Of a DNA stretch of 64,000 nucleotides, positions 35,019 to 46,780 are shown piece after piece (positions within the stretch are counted from its first letter, which is position 1; each line of letters starts with the position of its first letter). Source of the DNA: Malachius bipustulatus (lineage: Eukaryota; Arthropoda; Insecta; Coleoptera; Melyridae). Below the pieces are notes generated by a model. The model searched no databases. It was not told the DNA's origin and saw only the letters and a program-made list of their open reading frames with translations. The stretch lies in the NCBI GenBank assembly GCA_910589415.1, contig OU342633.1, positions 17,956,858 to 18,020,857 of the forward strand, in the 5' to 3' direction. Both the position numbers and the translations under genes were made by a program.

Positions 35019-35820
35019 ATGAAACGTCATGAAAACGGACATTTTTACAGTCACATCTCCTATGGCCTGGCCGTATGGGGTGGATCACAGGGTTCTCTCC
35101 GCAGAGTTTTCTTTTGCAGAAGAAAGCTATCAGGATACTGGCAGGCTTGTCCATACAATTCATCAGTTATGTTGGGGCCGTTTCAGGCGTCTCGATCTCC
35201 TCACGTTGCCTGCTGTTTATGTCTTCTCTCTTCTCAAACTGATTTACAAAAATCAAGTCAAACTTGATCGTTTTCGATTCACCCACCATTATCAGATCAG
35301 GTTCAATCTTTTCAAACTACCAACTCACCATCTCACTTCCACCAAAAGGACATTCACGTACGCGGCTATAAAATTCCTTAATCACTTCAGGATAGACTGC
35401 AACCTTTGGATTCTCTCAGTTCAAGGCATATCTCCGAAGATATCTCACAGACCTGAACCCTATTCTACCATGGATATTCTGTCTTCCTCTGCCCCCCCCC
35501 CTTCCCTTATTGATTCATTAACCTAGCACCTTGTCACTAGGATATGTATAATTTTAAATGACAACGTAGTAAATACAATGACTAGCATTATCAGATTCTA
35601 GAAATTTTTAATATTCGTTTTTTTTTTGTTTTTTTTAAGCTTTTGTGATTGTGATCTATGTATTATAATGCCAATCGCTTGCATATGACCTTTTGATTAC
35701 GCAGGCGAATTTATGTGTACTACTGCGGTTTATTCTTCTTTCTTTTTTGTGTTATTATCGTCACTAACAACGCCATTGTACTGATCAATGATTGTTGAAT
35801 TTAATGGTACAATAAAAAGA
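35019..35820 (+). pseudogene. Jockey-like LINE 3' end
   Basis: 5'-truncated copy of the family at 12658-13990, here on the plus strand. Two overlapping frames give HFYSHISYGLAVWGGSQGSL and then, after a frameshift, GRFRRLDLLTLPAVYVFSLL and KRTFTYAAIKFLNHF, ending with a stop at about 35526. The 3' UTR is AT-rich and ends near AATAAAAAGA at about 35810. The aligned part of the other copy reads LGLLTLPALYFFSLLKLIHK. Confidence 0.85.
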
Positions 35821-35832
35821 TTAACAGCCAAT

Positions 35833-36035
35833 ATTATAAAGGCTCATTAGGCTAACGGGCAGATTTCTGTGCTCGTTTTTGAAGCTAATATCAACGTCAA
35901 ATGACTTTTATTGACATTTTTGTGATTCGTTTTATGTCAAGAATAGATAAAATTTAAAAAATTCCACTTAGACTCGATACCCTCTTCAGAAATGGCCACA
36001 GAAATCTGCCCGTTAACTTAATGAGCCTTTATAAT
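35833..36035. mobile_element. 203-bp hairpin MITE
   Basis: Inverted repeat beginning ATTATAAAGGCTCATTA and containing AACGGGCAGATTTCTGTG, both repeated in complement at the right end. It sits just after the LINE 3' end. A TA target duplication is compatible with the ends (TATAAAGG / CCTTTATA), but the exact border is ambiguous. Confidence 0.85.
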
Positions 36036-37110
36036 ACCCACTGTTATTATTATTACTATTATAGAGGTGTCTGGCATTAGGACTGTAATCTATCATTTTC
36101 TGTAAATTTAGGAGAACTTTTCGGAATTTGATAAGATTAAAATTAAAAATGTTAACTGCAGAAGTAAGTACATATATGGACTTTACTACAATATCTTCAA
36201 AAATCATGGAGAATATAACAAAATTAATCGAAATTCCGTAGACAATAAATAATAAGGAATAAGAATATAATTATATTTTCCTGAAAAAATATACTTACGA
36301 TTATTTATTTGGGGATATTTTTAATAATTATTATTCAACAAAATTTGCCTATAAGACTGGGGCATGATATTATAAGGTGGAGATAGAAGTGAAAATAAAA
36401 ATTATACAAGAAATATGGAAGTCGTAGTTAATTTTTCGTGCGGAAATTAAAACTGTCATCCCAGCATACAGTCTGGTTGCCTGTTTATAATAAGTTTTCC
36501 CGCTATTAATTTCCACATTAGTCCCAGAGATATTAGATAGTGCAGGTCATTACCGTAAATCAGAGGATGGGTTAATTTTCGCGCCGTTTGGACCCTCCTT
36601 TTTCTGATTCGCTCCAAGTGGGCTGTGAAATGTCTGTTTCGGAAAGAAATGTTTGTGTAATGAACACTCCATGGACGGACAGGGGATATTTATCGGGGAT
36701 GTATTAGCTGATTTTTCAGAACGTAAGAGAGAAAAAAAAATTATTATTGTTGTTACCGGAATTTGCCGCCCCTACTCTGACATGATCATATGACACCTGA
36801 TGGAAATTAGAAGTATCTATTAAATGGAGGTTTAAAACCTATACATGTATATAATGTGTTTCAATAACTTTGATAAACTGAGGTGTCCCCTAGTTTTTTA
36901 ATGAGAATCTGAAACAAAATTTCGGATTCGTTCAGACGTTGCTGAATTATTCTGAAAGTGCTAAGAAATCAATTATTATTATTATAATACCAGTGAAGTT
37001 TTCGAGAAATTTTCGAGAAAGAATTTGTCTACCTTTGAGATGAGATCTATCAACCTTTTCTAGAGCCCATGAAACTTTTTTTTTTCATTTTAGCCATAAG
37101 AACCTACTTA
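36036..37110. other. Low-copy DNA plus repeat scrap
   Basis: About 36530-36710 is GC-richer and repeat-free, a candidate conserved non-coding block. About 36885-36965 (AATGAGAATCTGAAACAAAATT, then CGTTGCTGAATTATTCTGA; shown in two pieces below 20 bases: AATGAGAATCTGAAAC and CGTTGCTGAATTATTC) matches the arms of foldbacks near 51380-51430. Confidence 0.4.
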
Positions 37111-37112
37111 TA

Positions 37113-37879
37113 CAGGGTGTTATGTAATTTATTGTCAATATTTAAGGGGGTGATTTTTGGGTGCATTTTAAGAAGAAAACTTCATAAGAACGTATGTCCT
37201 AAAAGTCTTAACATTTTTAGATACAGGGTGGTAAAGTTTTTAAAATAATTTTTTTCATAATATCTGTAGTACCGCTCTGGATATTTTAATGAAATTTAAT
37301 AGACAGGTATTACTCATCAAGAGGCATTTTTTCAGGTACCACATTTCGTTTTATCTCCACTAGTGACGATCGTGCAGAATTTTACCTATGAATATTTTTT
37401 TATTTTTTTATTGTCATTTAACGACAATCTTGTGACCATGTAGAGAAACAGATTTTATTTTTTTATGCGAAAACCGTGCATCGGACTGGAAAACAACAAG
37501 TAACCAAATTTGCTTGGAAATGAATGGGGATTCCAAAAATGATTTCTATTTGAACAGAAATCAGTGGCCTACCATCAATGTCTGCTAAAATATGCCGGTA
37601 AAATTCTGCACGATCGTGCACCATCGTCACTAGTCGAAATAAAATGAAACGTGGTACATGAAGCCCCTTGATGCGTAATAACTGTATACGAAATTTCATT
37701 AAAATATCCAGAGCGGTATACGAGATATTACGAAAAAATTATTTATTTTAATAAAATTTTGTCACCCTGTATCTCAAACGTTAAGACTTTTAGTACATAC
37801 GTTCCTATGAAGTTTTCTTCTTAAAATGGATCCAAAAATCACCCCCTTAAATATTGACATTCAATTACATAACACTCTG
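37113..37879. mobile_element. Nested foldback pair, same centre
   Basis: Outer element from CAGGGTGTTATGTAAT to ATTACATAACACTCTG with flanking TA (37111-37112, 37880-37881). Its arms are 109 and 108 bp. A second element with ends CAGGGTGGTAAAG and TTTTGTCACCCTG and its own TA copies lies at 37224-37769. Its long arms include CTAGTGACGATCGTGCAGAA and complement. The inner element is placed at the central TA of the outer palindrome. Confidence 0.85.
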
Positions 37880-38130
37880 TATATTTATTATTATTGAAAA
37901 TAATTAATATTTTTTTTTAGGTTGATAAGTCGTCAGGATTCCGGAGTTGGATCCATTAAAAACTTTCGATAGCCAACTAGATCCTAAGGTTTTAATAGCC
38001 AACTTTTGCTTATTCAAAGAGACCAAAAACATTCCACATTACATAATACATAAATAGATTGTGAATCATTTTGTTCCCATTTTTCGATCAAAAAATAACA
38101 TTTTTTTTCCCGAATGTCTAGTGTTGCCGC

Positions 38131-38197
38131 GAGACGAGACCAGTAATAGTAGTTAGTCTCGGTCGCGAGATTCTCAGTCTCGTCTCGTCTCGTCTAG
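38131..38197. repeat. GTCTC-type simple repeat
   Basis: Interspersed GAGAC/GTCTC units (CTCGTCTCGTCTCGTCTAGA) directly before the foldback at 38204. A similar stretch (CAGTCTCGTCTGGTCTC) lies near 39955. Confidence 0.7.
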
Positions 38198-38203
38198 AGT
38201 ATA

Positions 38204-39168
38204 CAGGGTGTCCGGTAAGTACCTCCTAATCTCTCGGGAGCATACAGGGGAGGTCAAAAAAAACCTAGTCTGTCATAATAAAAATTTCCTAAAGTGTCCC
38301 CAAACGGAAATATGAAGCCCTAAAAGGGTGCCCCGCAATTTACTTTTTTGGCTCTAACTTTTGAACCGACCTGTATAATTCGATGGAATTTAAACACTTT
38401 ATAGAGGCCACAAAGAGCCATCAGGCCATATTAAAGTCGATGTTTGCCGTCGTCAGGGAAGTCAGGAACGGACTTACCATCATACTCGTTGAGTCAAAAT
38501 TTTGACAGGTGTCACTTTACAAAGCTAAAAACTATTTTTTTGATGGTCTAATACTTCATCTTTAAAAAAGGTGCTCTTAATTTATTTCGGTAAAACTGAC
38601 GGTTTTAGAGATAAATCGGTTTTTAGGTATGCGAAACACTCTAAAGTTACTAATGCTAAACACAAACAGCTAAAAATCAGGTTATTGTTGATAAACCTGC
38701 CTACATAATGGATTGCTATTGACAGAACTTGGTCAAAATTCGCATAAAAGTCGATTTATCTTGAGAACCGCTAGTTTTATCGAAATAAATTAAGAGTACC
38801 TTTTGTGAAGATGAATGACCAGCGTATTTAAAAAATAAGTTTTCAGCTCTGTAAAATGACACCTGTCAAAACTTTGACACAATGAGTGTGGTGGTAAGTC
38901 TGTTCCTGACTTCCTTTAGGACGTCAAACATCCACTCTGATATGGCTCAAGGAGTGTTTATGGCCTCTATAAAAAAACTAAAATTTCATCCAATTATACA
39001 GGTCGGTTCAAAAGTTGCCAAAAATGTAAATCTTAGGGTACCATTTTGGGGCTCTGTATCTCCGTTTAGGGGCACTTTAGGAATGTTTTTTTTTTATGAC
39101 AGACTAGGTTTATTTTGACCTCCCCTGTATGCTCCCGAGAGATTAGGAGGTACTTACCGGACACCCTG
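38204..39168. mobile_element. 965-bp foldback element
   Basis: Starts CAGGGTGTCCGGTAAGTACC and ends with its complement; TA on both sides (38202-38203, 39169-39170). The arms are over 400 bp long and well conserved (GAGAGATTAGGAGG, AAGTCAGGAACGGAC and others), with a loop near 38680. No coding capacity. Confidence 0.9.
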
Positions 39169-39170
39169 TA

Positions 39171-40590
39171 TAACTGGATATTGAAGTGACAATTTTTTTT
39201 GTATCAGAGTACGGAAGGTTAGTGTCATTTTCGCCGATCGTCTCTTTTTACGTTGTATAGTTACTTTCTCGCGTCAAAGTTGGTTCGCCTGATTCTGTTC
39301 AGTTTCAATCAAGATTCACAACTACTGTCATTGACGTGCATCTTAATAATTATTAAGTAAAATTAAATGCATGGAAGATGAATATGAAGCGGCCCAACTG
39401 GCAAATTTACTTTGGAAGACAAATTTGTCAGATATTTTCTTGAATTATTTAATGAAATCTGCATTATGACATTATTAACATCCAGGCTCGTTTTTAATAG
39501 TAATATCACTCGTGTTTAAATTTTCGCCATAAGTCTGTCCATTTATTTCCAACCAAATTGGGTTGCGTGAAGAGAACACCACGAGTTCTAAAGAAAGCAC
39601 TTAAAAACATCAGACTCGTCCAACGTAAAAAAATTTAAATTCTTCAAAAGCGACTCATTTTGACGTGCAACTACAATTATTATTTATTGTCGAACTGTCA
39701 AAATTCACATTGTTCAACGATCAGAGTATTATTTTTTATTGTGCAAATTATTTAATTTTGAAATAAACATTGTAGAAATCGACCATGAGAAGTAACTAAA
39801 AAGTCACTATATGGAAGAGAGATATCCTATTCTCTCTCAGATTGGTAGCAATCGGACAGAGAGGGAAGTTTAGTTTCCGTACACTTTATCATAATTTTAT
39901 AGTTTTTTTATAATTTTTTTATTATTTATTTATAATTTTAAATCAAGGTACTCAGTCTCGTCTGGTCTCAACAAAGCACCGCGTTCACGATAAAGAAAGG
40001 GACCAATAATATTAACCGAAAAATACTCTGAAATAGTCTGTAATAGTTATTTATGCAACAAGTGCATAAAGTGGTACTTTTTTCACGACTAGAAAGTTTG
40101 ATCGCACGAGCCGCAGGCTTCTCATGTTAATTGTATGATTTGCGAATAAACGATGACGTTTATTCGTTAAGCTTTAGGTAGCGGTCGGCTTCGAACTTTT
40201 ACCTACAATCAGCCACTCGCGCTCAGGCCGTTCTCTAGAACTTGTAGGTACTTAATCGTTGACTAGCCGGCGAGAAGGGACAAGTTGCACCTATTTTACA
40301 TCTCTGCCGTCATGTTCAATAATTATTATTGTTTTTGTATGCGATCTCGTGATTGGACTATTCAAATCAATCGTTACATTTCAAGTTATGACTAACGTGA
40401 AATGAGTGTAATAATGAACCGCTACGACACTTCCATTTCACTCGTTTCTACTTTATGTACTCTTTATGATAACTAGAAAATTACCAAAATAGATCGTTTA
40501 GAAAATTTAATTGATTTTTTTTAGATACAAAAAAAACCTAGTATTAAAATGTAACATGAGTTATGGAAGAAGGATTATGAATAAGTTTAC
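39171..40590. other. AT-rich DNA with partial hairpin repeat
   Basis: No gene. 40042-40120 is the left half of the hairpin element seen complete at 42051-42171, and 40409-40431 (AATAATGAACCGCTACG) matches 42803-42820. The two copies therefore share both ends but not the interior. Confidence 0.45.
40042..40431 (+). repeat. Partial copy of hairpin element, core type B
   Basis: Begins TATGCAACAAGTGCATAAAG like 42051 and contains GCACGAGCCGCAGGC, whose complement is close to the CTCGCCTACGGCTCGT core. The second arm of the hairpin is missing, replaced by unrelated sequence, until the shared end near 40431. Confidence 0.65.
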
Positions 40591-40599
40591 ACAAGAAAT

Positions 40600-40760
40600 G
40601 AAAATAATTGCGGCCAATGATCAAGCTTATTAATATTAATTGTCAATATACGGAAACTTTCCCTTCAACATGGAAAATATACTCGTATCAAAAATTATTC
40701 CGGTTTTAAAAAAGGCGATGATTCTCATGTTGAAAATTATCACCCTATCTCGATTTTGTG
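40600..40760 (+). pseudogene. Short LINE RT fragment
   Basis: Near 40680-40755 the plus strand reads SKIIPVLKKGDDSHVENYHP followed by ISIL, the K-K-G-D-x-x-x-x-x-N-Y-R-P-I-S motif of non-LTR reverse transcriptases. The fragment is cut off at the TAG repeat where another LINE begins on the opposite strand. A remote remnant (MLERIVFARYLS, near 43100) could be the next part of such a domain. Confidence 0.7.
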
Positions 40761-41240
40761 TAGTAGTAGTAGTAGTATGGTGGGTTGGGGTATGGTGCAC
40801 CCCAAGCGACTAGGCCACCGAGGGCCCTTTTCGCCGTACCCGAACCATGGTGAAACTCCTACTCGAACCTCCCCGACCTTTTAATAAAGGCCAGAAGGTT
40901 GTTGTATGAGAGGAGTTTTATTTCTTCCTCTTGTAGCTCCTCAGACCCAAAGATGTTGAGCCTGAGGCTGCTATATACTTCGCATACGCCTATATAATGG
41001 TAGGAGTCCTCGTCATCCATTCCGCATTTAGGGCAGACCGGGTCCCGAGTGATCCCCATAACTTCTAGGGGTCTGTTCAGACTGCTGTGACCGGTGAGAA
41101 CCCCGACTAGTAGTCTGAGTTCTTTCCGGTTCATTCTGGACATGCTGGTCCATCTGACAGGCCGGTCAGAAACAGCCTGGCCCGTCTGCAGCCTGGTGGT
41201 GTGTAGCTTTGCTAACATTTTTGAAACTATTATCTACTCT
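40761..41240 (-). pseudogene. R1-like LINE 3' end with TAC tail
   Basis: Minus-strand ORF2 C-terminus: MNRKELRLLVGVLTGHSSLN and PVCPKCGMDDEDSYHYIGVC (a C-x-x-C...H-x-x-x-x-C zinc-binding region), then a stop near 40859. The GC-rich 3' UTR ends in a microsatellite (TAC)n on the minus strand at 40761-40777. 5'-truncated near 41240. Insertion interrupted the plus-strand RT fragment that precedes it. Confidence 0.85.
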
Positions 41241-42039
41241 AGACACACATAAAAAAATCACAGACACGGTATAACTTTGGTTTCTACTGGAACACCGTGG
41301 TGCGATTCCGCACTGAGGAAGTAGGTGCTCGGAGACTACAAAAATTCTCAAGACCGACACATCGTCCACATGGGCGTTATATTGGGTCCACATTGGGTAT
41401 AACCATCATTCCCCTCAGCTGCCCATGCTAGAATAGAAAATTGACATGCAGTAAGAAAATACAAAATACAAGGAGACGCTTTAATGAGACATTTAAATCT
41501 CGTGTTGCAAATGAATAATGCCGCAGACCGCACTACATTTGCCATAAAACTAGAGACCAGGAATAAGTAGGAGAACAACAACTGCAGGGGGCGCTCAATA
41601 ACGTCAGTTCGCTTATTAGGAGAGAGGCAAAAACTTATCTTTACAAATAGCTCACAGTGCAATGGAGAGTTCTTGGGAAATTGTAAACGGTATTAATTTC
41701 AAATTATAACTTTATAATGAACTATAACTACTTATAACTATTTAGTATTATAGTTATAGTTATAACTATTACTATTTATAGTTTGTTATAACTATAACAA
41801 ACTATAACGATTTATTATTTTTCATTTTCCACAAACAATACAATAATATGTATTTACAATAAAGAAATAAATGTTATTATTATTATTTTACCCCGCAGAA
41901 CCTGTTGAAAATTCCTATTGACAAGAAGCGTGAAAGAAAAGTGAGACACGAAGTCACCTAACGCAAAAGCGAGAAGCCCGCTACTCATTATCGACTTAAT
42001 CACATCGGAAGAACTGGACGCTGCCAATGATGGGTGCAA
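41241..42039. other. No gene; TATAACT-rich stretch
   Basis: 41700-41815 is a degenerate TATAACTA repeat forming many small palindromes. Elsewhere nothing is recognised; the frames at 41166-41662 (minus) have no family. Confidence 0.4.
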
Positions 42040-42050
42040 TAATAGTTATC

Positions 42051-42171
42051 TATGCAACAAGTGCATAAAGTGGTACTTTTTTTCACGACTGGGAAGTTTG
42101 ACCGCATGAGCCGCAGGCGAATGCGGCAATCCCAGAAGTGAAAAAAAGGCACTTTATGCATATGTTGCATA
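42051..42171. repeat. Hairpin element, core type B
   Basis: Palindrome from TATGCAACAAGTGCATAAAG to CTTTATGCATATGTTGCATA. The arms hold TTTTTTTCAC and GACTGGGA with their complements. The centre at 42103-42125 (GCATGAGCCGCAGGCGAATGC in two parts: GCATGAGCCGCAGG, CGAATGC) reads on the other strand as ATTCGCCTGCGGCTCATG, close to the cores of the hairpins at 3293 and 47988. Confidence 0.8.
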
Positions 42172-42331
42172 CAAAATTTTATCTACGAGTGACTTAAATT
42201 AGAACTAAAAGTTATTATTATAAAATAAAATCTTTCCAATGCATTCATATCTTATGTAAGTGTTTCTTTGAAGCTATTAAGGCTTTTTTCATCACGTCAG
42301 TTCATAAAGGTGACATATTGCTTCTTTAGAT

Positions 42332-42511
42332 TTTTGAGGTAGGTACCTAACAGATTTTGTGCAGCCATATTTGATTGAATAATAATTTCTTCTAGTGCGG
42401 AAGATATTTCATTTATGATTAAATGTAAACATAAAATATGTCAATTATATAGCCACATTTGATTGAAAAATAATTTCTTCTGGGGTAGAAGATATTTCAT
42501 TCATTGAATCA
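42332..42511 (+). repeat. Dispersed repeat, copies 2 and 3
   Basis: Two direct copies (42332-42414 and 42449-42511) of the repeat found inverted at 1551-1637. Both contain TTGATTGAA(T/A)AATAATTTCT and AGATATTTCATT. The spacing of about 113 bp suggests a local tandem duplication within a larger element. Confidence 0.65.
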
Positions 42512-44860
42512 TCTACCTACAATGGTATCCATTTTAGGTAACTAAACGACGCAAAACACAAAATTTTAATTGTAGGTACATAGATCTGGCGCACTGCTAG
42601 TAAACTGCGACGTTTTTCTAATATAGGTTGATGTCAACAAGTATTTGGAGCGGTGGGCATCGGGATACTATGTAATTCAGCGTTCAGCGTCTCGTATTGC
42701 AGTGCGAACGCCCCGATCGAGCCAGCCAACTGAGCCGAGCCGCTAGCGTTCACTAGAACTTCCACTAGGCGAGCGTGCATTAACGTGTCAAATTTAGCGT
42801 TAAATAATGAACCGCTACGGCACTTTATATAACCCGAACTACTTTATTTCACTCTTCAAGATAATCATACATTTTATGAACTAAGAAACGTCTAAAAAAG
42901 TGCATTTTATGAATCACTCGTAGATAAAGTATAGGAAAGCCTCAGGAATAAACAATATATACCTAAAGGATTAAAAGAAAATCATACTCGAAACAGTTAA
43001 ACTTTCAAAAACGTTTCAAGGAGAGAAATTGCTTAACCCGGAAAATAGATCACCCTCCCAGAAAGTTACAGAACAATAATAGCATACATTATTTAAGATG
43101 TTGGAAAGAATTGTCTTTGCACGCTATCTGTCCATTTCCAGCGAACATATAATTTTTTAAAACAAGGCTTGGACGGGTCGGCAGGTGTTGGGGCTAATGG
43201 CCATTGAATCGTGATTATAATGTTTAAGAAAGATCAAAGCAAAGGCAGTAAGTATAAGAAATGCAATTACCTGGAGAGTGTAGGTGCTGGTTGCTTAAAT
43301 TCGCTGATCCGGTTGGTGCTGCACTCCATGAGCGGGAGATTCAATTTAATTATCGGCTACCAAGCGTTAGAGTAGAGAGATTAATTTGAGTTTATTTAGA
43401 GTTACGAGTATATTCACGAAGGGCCGCGTAATGACTGTTGACTTGAAACGAGAGATATTTTACGATCAACGTTTTCTCAGTGGTTGCTTCAAGGGAAGTG
43501 AGAGTATTGTTGTCCAGACGTGTCCGCACGCTTTCTTCGTAAAATGGGAAGAGGTGGTGGGAGAAAGGGATGGATGGTTACGCAACCTGCTGTCTGCTGT
43601 CTGTGTTAAAAAATTAAAAGGCACCACGTTATTAGGCAGAGACACGCGTGTTCAAACGCGCTTTGTCTGTTGTTGCTCTGGGCTCTGTCGCTGTGATCAG
43701 CTGCCTGGTCCACGGTCGACGGTTCCGCGACCGCAGTAAGGGGCAGTGTATCTAACTGAAAAGTTAAAACAAGACTACAATGAAGTTCGTTCGCGCTGTT
43801 TCGTTTGCTTTTTGAAGGTGTACGTGTCATTAACATCTTATATATTGTGTTTCGCCAGTGCTATGAAGGAGTTCAATGCGGTTATTTCTTGTATCCGAGG
43901 AGTTGTAATTGGCTCTAACTGGTGATTTTTCTTTTACTATTTCACCGGCTGAACTATGATTGACTGGACTGCGTGAATGTGCGTCTATTATCTTACTAAA
44001 TGAGAAATGTTACGTCATTCACAACTGCTTCCCAAAAGTTAATGTAAGCGAATGATATGGCCGTTGCCACCCAGAGTTTACATGTGGCCCAAGACGAGAA
44101 CAGAACACACTTACATGGTACCTCTGAACACCACATAGTTACCAAAAATTTGAAAAAATTGAGCCTTCGGTCTAACTCGAATAAAATTCGGCCTATCCAA
44201 ACTCAGCAATGTTATTAGCCTTAACGGAATCACACTGAACCTTAACCACAATAAGTGCATTGACATGACTTTTGTGCTTAATTAGTGCAAGTTTATTTGA
44301 TATGCAAGTCTTTTTCCCAAGTTGGTCTAACTTTTTTTTTATCACGCAAGTAATAATTTTATACCTTTTTAGGATTCCAATCGATTATGAATGATTTAAG
44401 GTTCATCTGATAGGTCGAAATGTCAAGCAGCCATGTGTGGATCCTGTGGACACCTTTGAAAGTTGACTCCATATGCTTATATTGAAAGCAATAAATTATT
44501 ATCTGTGTCTACTAACGTAATAAATAAACGTTTCTTATTTCAAAACATCTGTTCATTGCATGTTAAACAATAATTATTGCTGTTCGATATTTATTATCGC
44601 GTCTTTAATTATTTTAATGTAAAATTTTACTTCTTTTGGGAAACAGTATAAGACCCCGGCAATTTTCAAGATATAAATTCCATTTCTGTGTTCATATCTT
44701 ATTAACCAAAATAATTGTTATTTTTCTTTTGCTTGATAAGACTTAGGTAAGTTTCACTTTAGAGTGTTGGTTTTAGCAAATACCCTAAACAATAATACGG
44801 GAAACTTAGCTCAAAAATCAGCGACAAAATTGAGTGCCATCTAGCGGTTCAGGGTGCACC
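42512..44860. other. Mostly low-copy DNA
   Basis: Contains GC-richer stretches at 42640-42790 and 43480-43850. The latter has CpGs, a short frame MKFVRAVSFAF near 43780 and resembles an upstream exon or promoter region, but no gene can be built from it. A weak RT-like trace (MLERIVFARYLS) lies near 43100. Confidence 0.3.
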
Positions 44861-45156
44861 TATACAGTGGCACCCGAAAAGTACGCTCAATATAATTTTT
44901 TTTTATCAGTAATATAAAAAAAAATAATTGCACAGAAAGTTTGTGCATGCTCCCAAACTTATTTGGCACATGCCTATTTTAAGTTATGATGCGTAGAATA
45001 CAGGGTAGGAAAAAAAATATTATAACGAACACCGCTCTGGAGAAATTCCAGTAATTACTTCTTTAACATTCTAGTACACCATTTGCTTGTTTGTTTACAT
45101 TCTTTATATTAGTCAATGACACGTTCGCGACAGTTCGACGCAGGTCTGGAATGACG

Positions 45157-45492
45157 TGTTGACGGCCGACGGGATTTCTGCAATCTACGAGAGTCGATAA
45201 TGAACCTACTAGAACGTACCTACTGATGCGTCGGGGGACTATATAAGGACCACCGCGCGGCTGCGTGTTTTAGTTTTAGTTTGGATAGAGTGAAGTGAAG
45301 ACAGATCAGTAACTAGTGGAAGCTGAACAGAGCAGTAGTGAAGTGAAGTGTGAAGTAAGGGAGCCAGTAGTGATAGTACAAGAAGTAATCAGCTGTGTGT
45401 GTTTATTAGAATTAGAGGTTATAATTTGGATTAGTCAATAAAGTAATTTGTAAGACTTTTGGTGGTGATTTATTATTGAGAAACCCGTAACA
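45157..45492 (+). other. LTR-like block with TATA box and poly(A) signal
   Basis: Begins near TGTTGACGGCC and ends AAACCCGTAACA, the TG...CA pattern of LTRs, with a TATA box (TATATAAGG at 45240) and AATAAA at 45437. Purine-rich GTGAAGTGAAG repeats occur between. No target duplication is seen and no retrotransposon coding sequence lies nearby, so it would be a solo LTR. A host promoter is the alternative. The 5' border is uncertain. Confidence 0.4.
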
Positions 45493-45914
45493 ACTTATAA
45501 TAAATTTATAAGTGTTACGTACCCTTGTTTGTGAAGGTATTAAAAAAACTTATGGGAAAAAGTGTTTAGAATTTAAATTTAAGATCAGATATTATGAATT
45601 TGTAGGTTTTTTTTTAGTTTTTCATTTTTTAGAAGTTAAATATCAGTTAATTAAAATAAACCCTTGATAAATATTAATCGAAAATCTTCTTTAAACCTCA
45701 AAAAACTCGTGACAAATAAAATCCAATAAAAATGAAAAGTAAGAATAAAAAATATATGAAAATTCAAATAAAGCTGTAAATTCAAATCTGACTTTAAATT
45801 TTAATTCCAAACATTGTTTTCTCATACATTTTTTAAATATATTCACAAACAAGGGAACTTTACTCTTTTTTAATTTTTTTTTTAACAATTTTTAACAATT
45901 TAAAAGAATAATTG

Positions 45915-46780
45915 CTCTTCCCAAAAAGGAAGAGCTTGGCAGCTCGTTCCAGACGGCACGATGATCTGAAGAGTATCGATGATTTGTTCTTGGCCGATAG
46001 TACATGTAAGGGATTCAGCTAATGTTTTCTAGAAGGATATTTTGATGCTTTTTAAGGGACCGTAGGGAGGGGGTGGTGGGAAAATAGGAAGGGGATGGAA
46101 AGCGAAAGTTAAAAATTTCTTAAGACCCATATATAACTCGACTCCGAGGCTTAGCGCAAAAAATCTGACGGCGTTTTGTTCGTTTTTTTACCTGGCATGC
46201 AATAAAACCTTTCGAAAGGAACGTTCGCGAAAAATCCACCGGTGGCACGCGAAACAAAAATCTTCCTTTTTTTCAAAATGTTTTTTTTGACATGAAGGGA
46301 AGGGGTATGGGAGACAATTTTGACCATGAAAAGGTCACGTTCATTCCTTTGTGCTGGGCCTCTTTCAAGGTCAAAATTGTCACCCCCACCCCTTCCCTTC
46401 ATGCCAAAAAAACATTTTGATAAAATGCAGATTTTTGTTTCGCGTGCCAGCGATGGATTTTTTGCAACGATGAACGTTGCCCCGGAAAGGTTTCATTGTA
46501 TACCGGCAAAAAAAAAAACAACAAAACGCCGTTTTATTTTTTGCGCTACGCCTCTTCGGAGTCGAGTTTTCTGGGTCTTAAGAAATTAACTTTCGTCCTC
46601 CCTCCCCTCCAAATTATGCCACCACCCCCTCCCAACGGGCTTTTTAGGAGTGGGTGGTGGACCCTCTACATGAAAACTAACGAAAACTCGCTATATTTCG
46701 CGAACAAGTTGCCCAATCGACTTCAGCCTGGGACAAGCTCACGTGTTCTGCCAAGCTCTTCCTTCCCCTCCCTACAATGG
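45915..46780. mobile_element. 860-bp hairpin element
   Basis: Long inverted repeat. Outer AAGGAAGAGCTTGGCAG pairs with CTGCCAAGCTCTTCCTT. GGGAGGGGGTGGTGG, TTTCTTAAGACCCA, TCGACTCCGAGGC and GAAGGGAAGGGG likewise have complements on the right, around a loop near 46345. C-rich/G-rich strand asymmetry is marked. Frames within it are by-products. Confidence 0.85.

Noticed and set aside
38882..39118. 78-residue frame as a gene
   Set aside because: Entirely within the right arm of the foldback at 38204-39168.
43386..43739. 117-residue frame as a coding exon
   Set aside because: GC-rich but without recognisable domain; could be a promoter or untranslated exon, not supported as coding.
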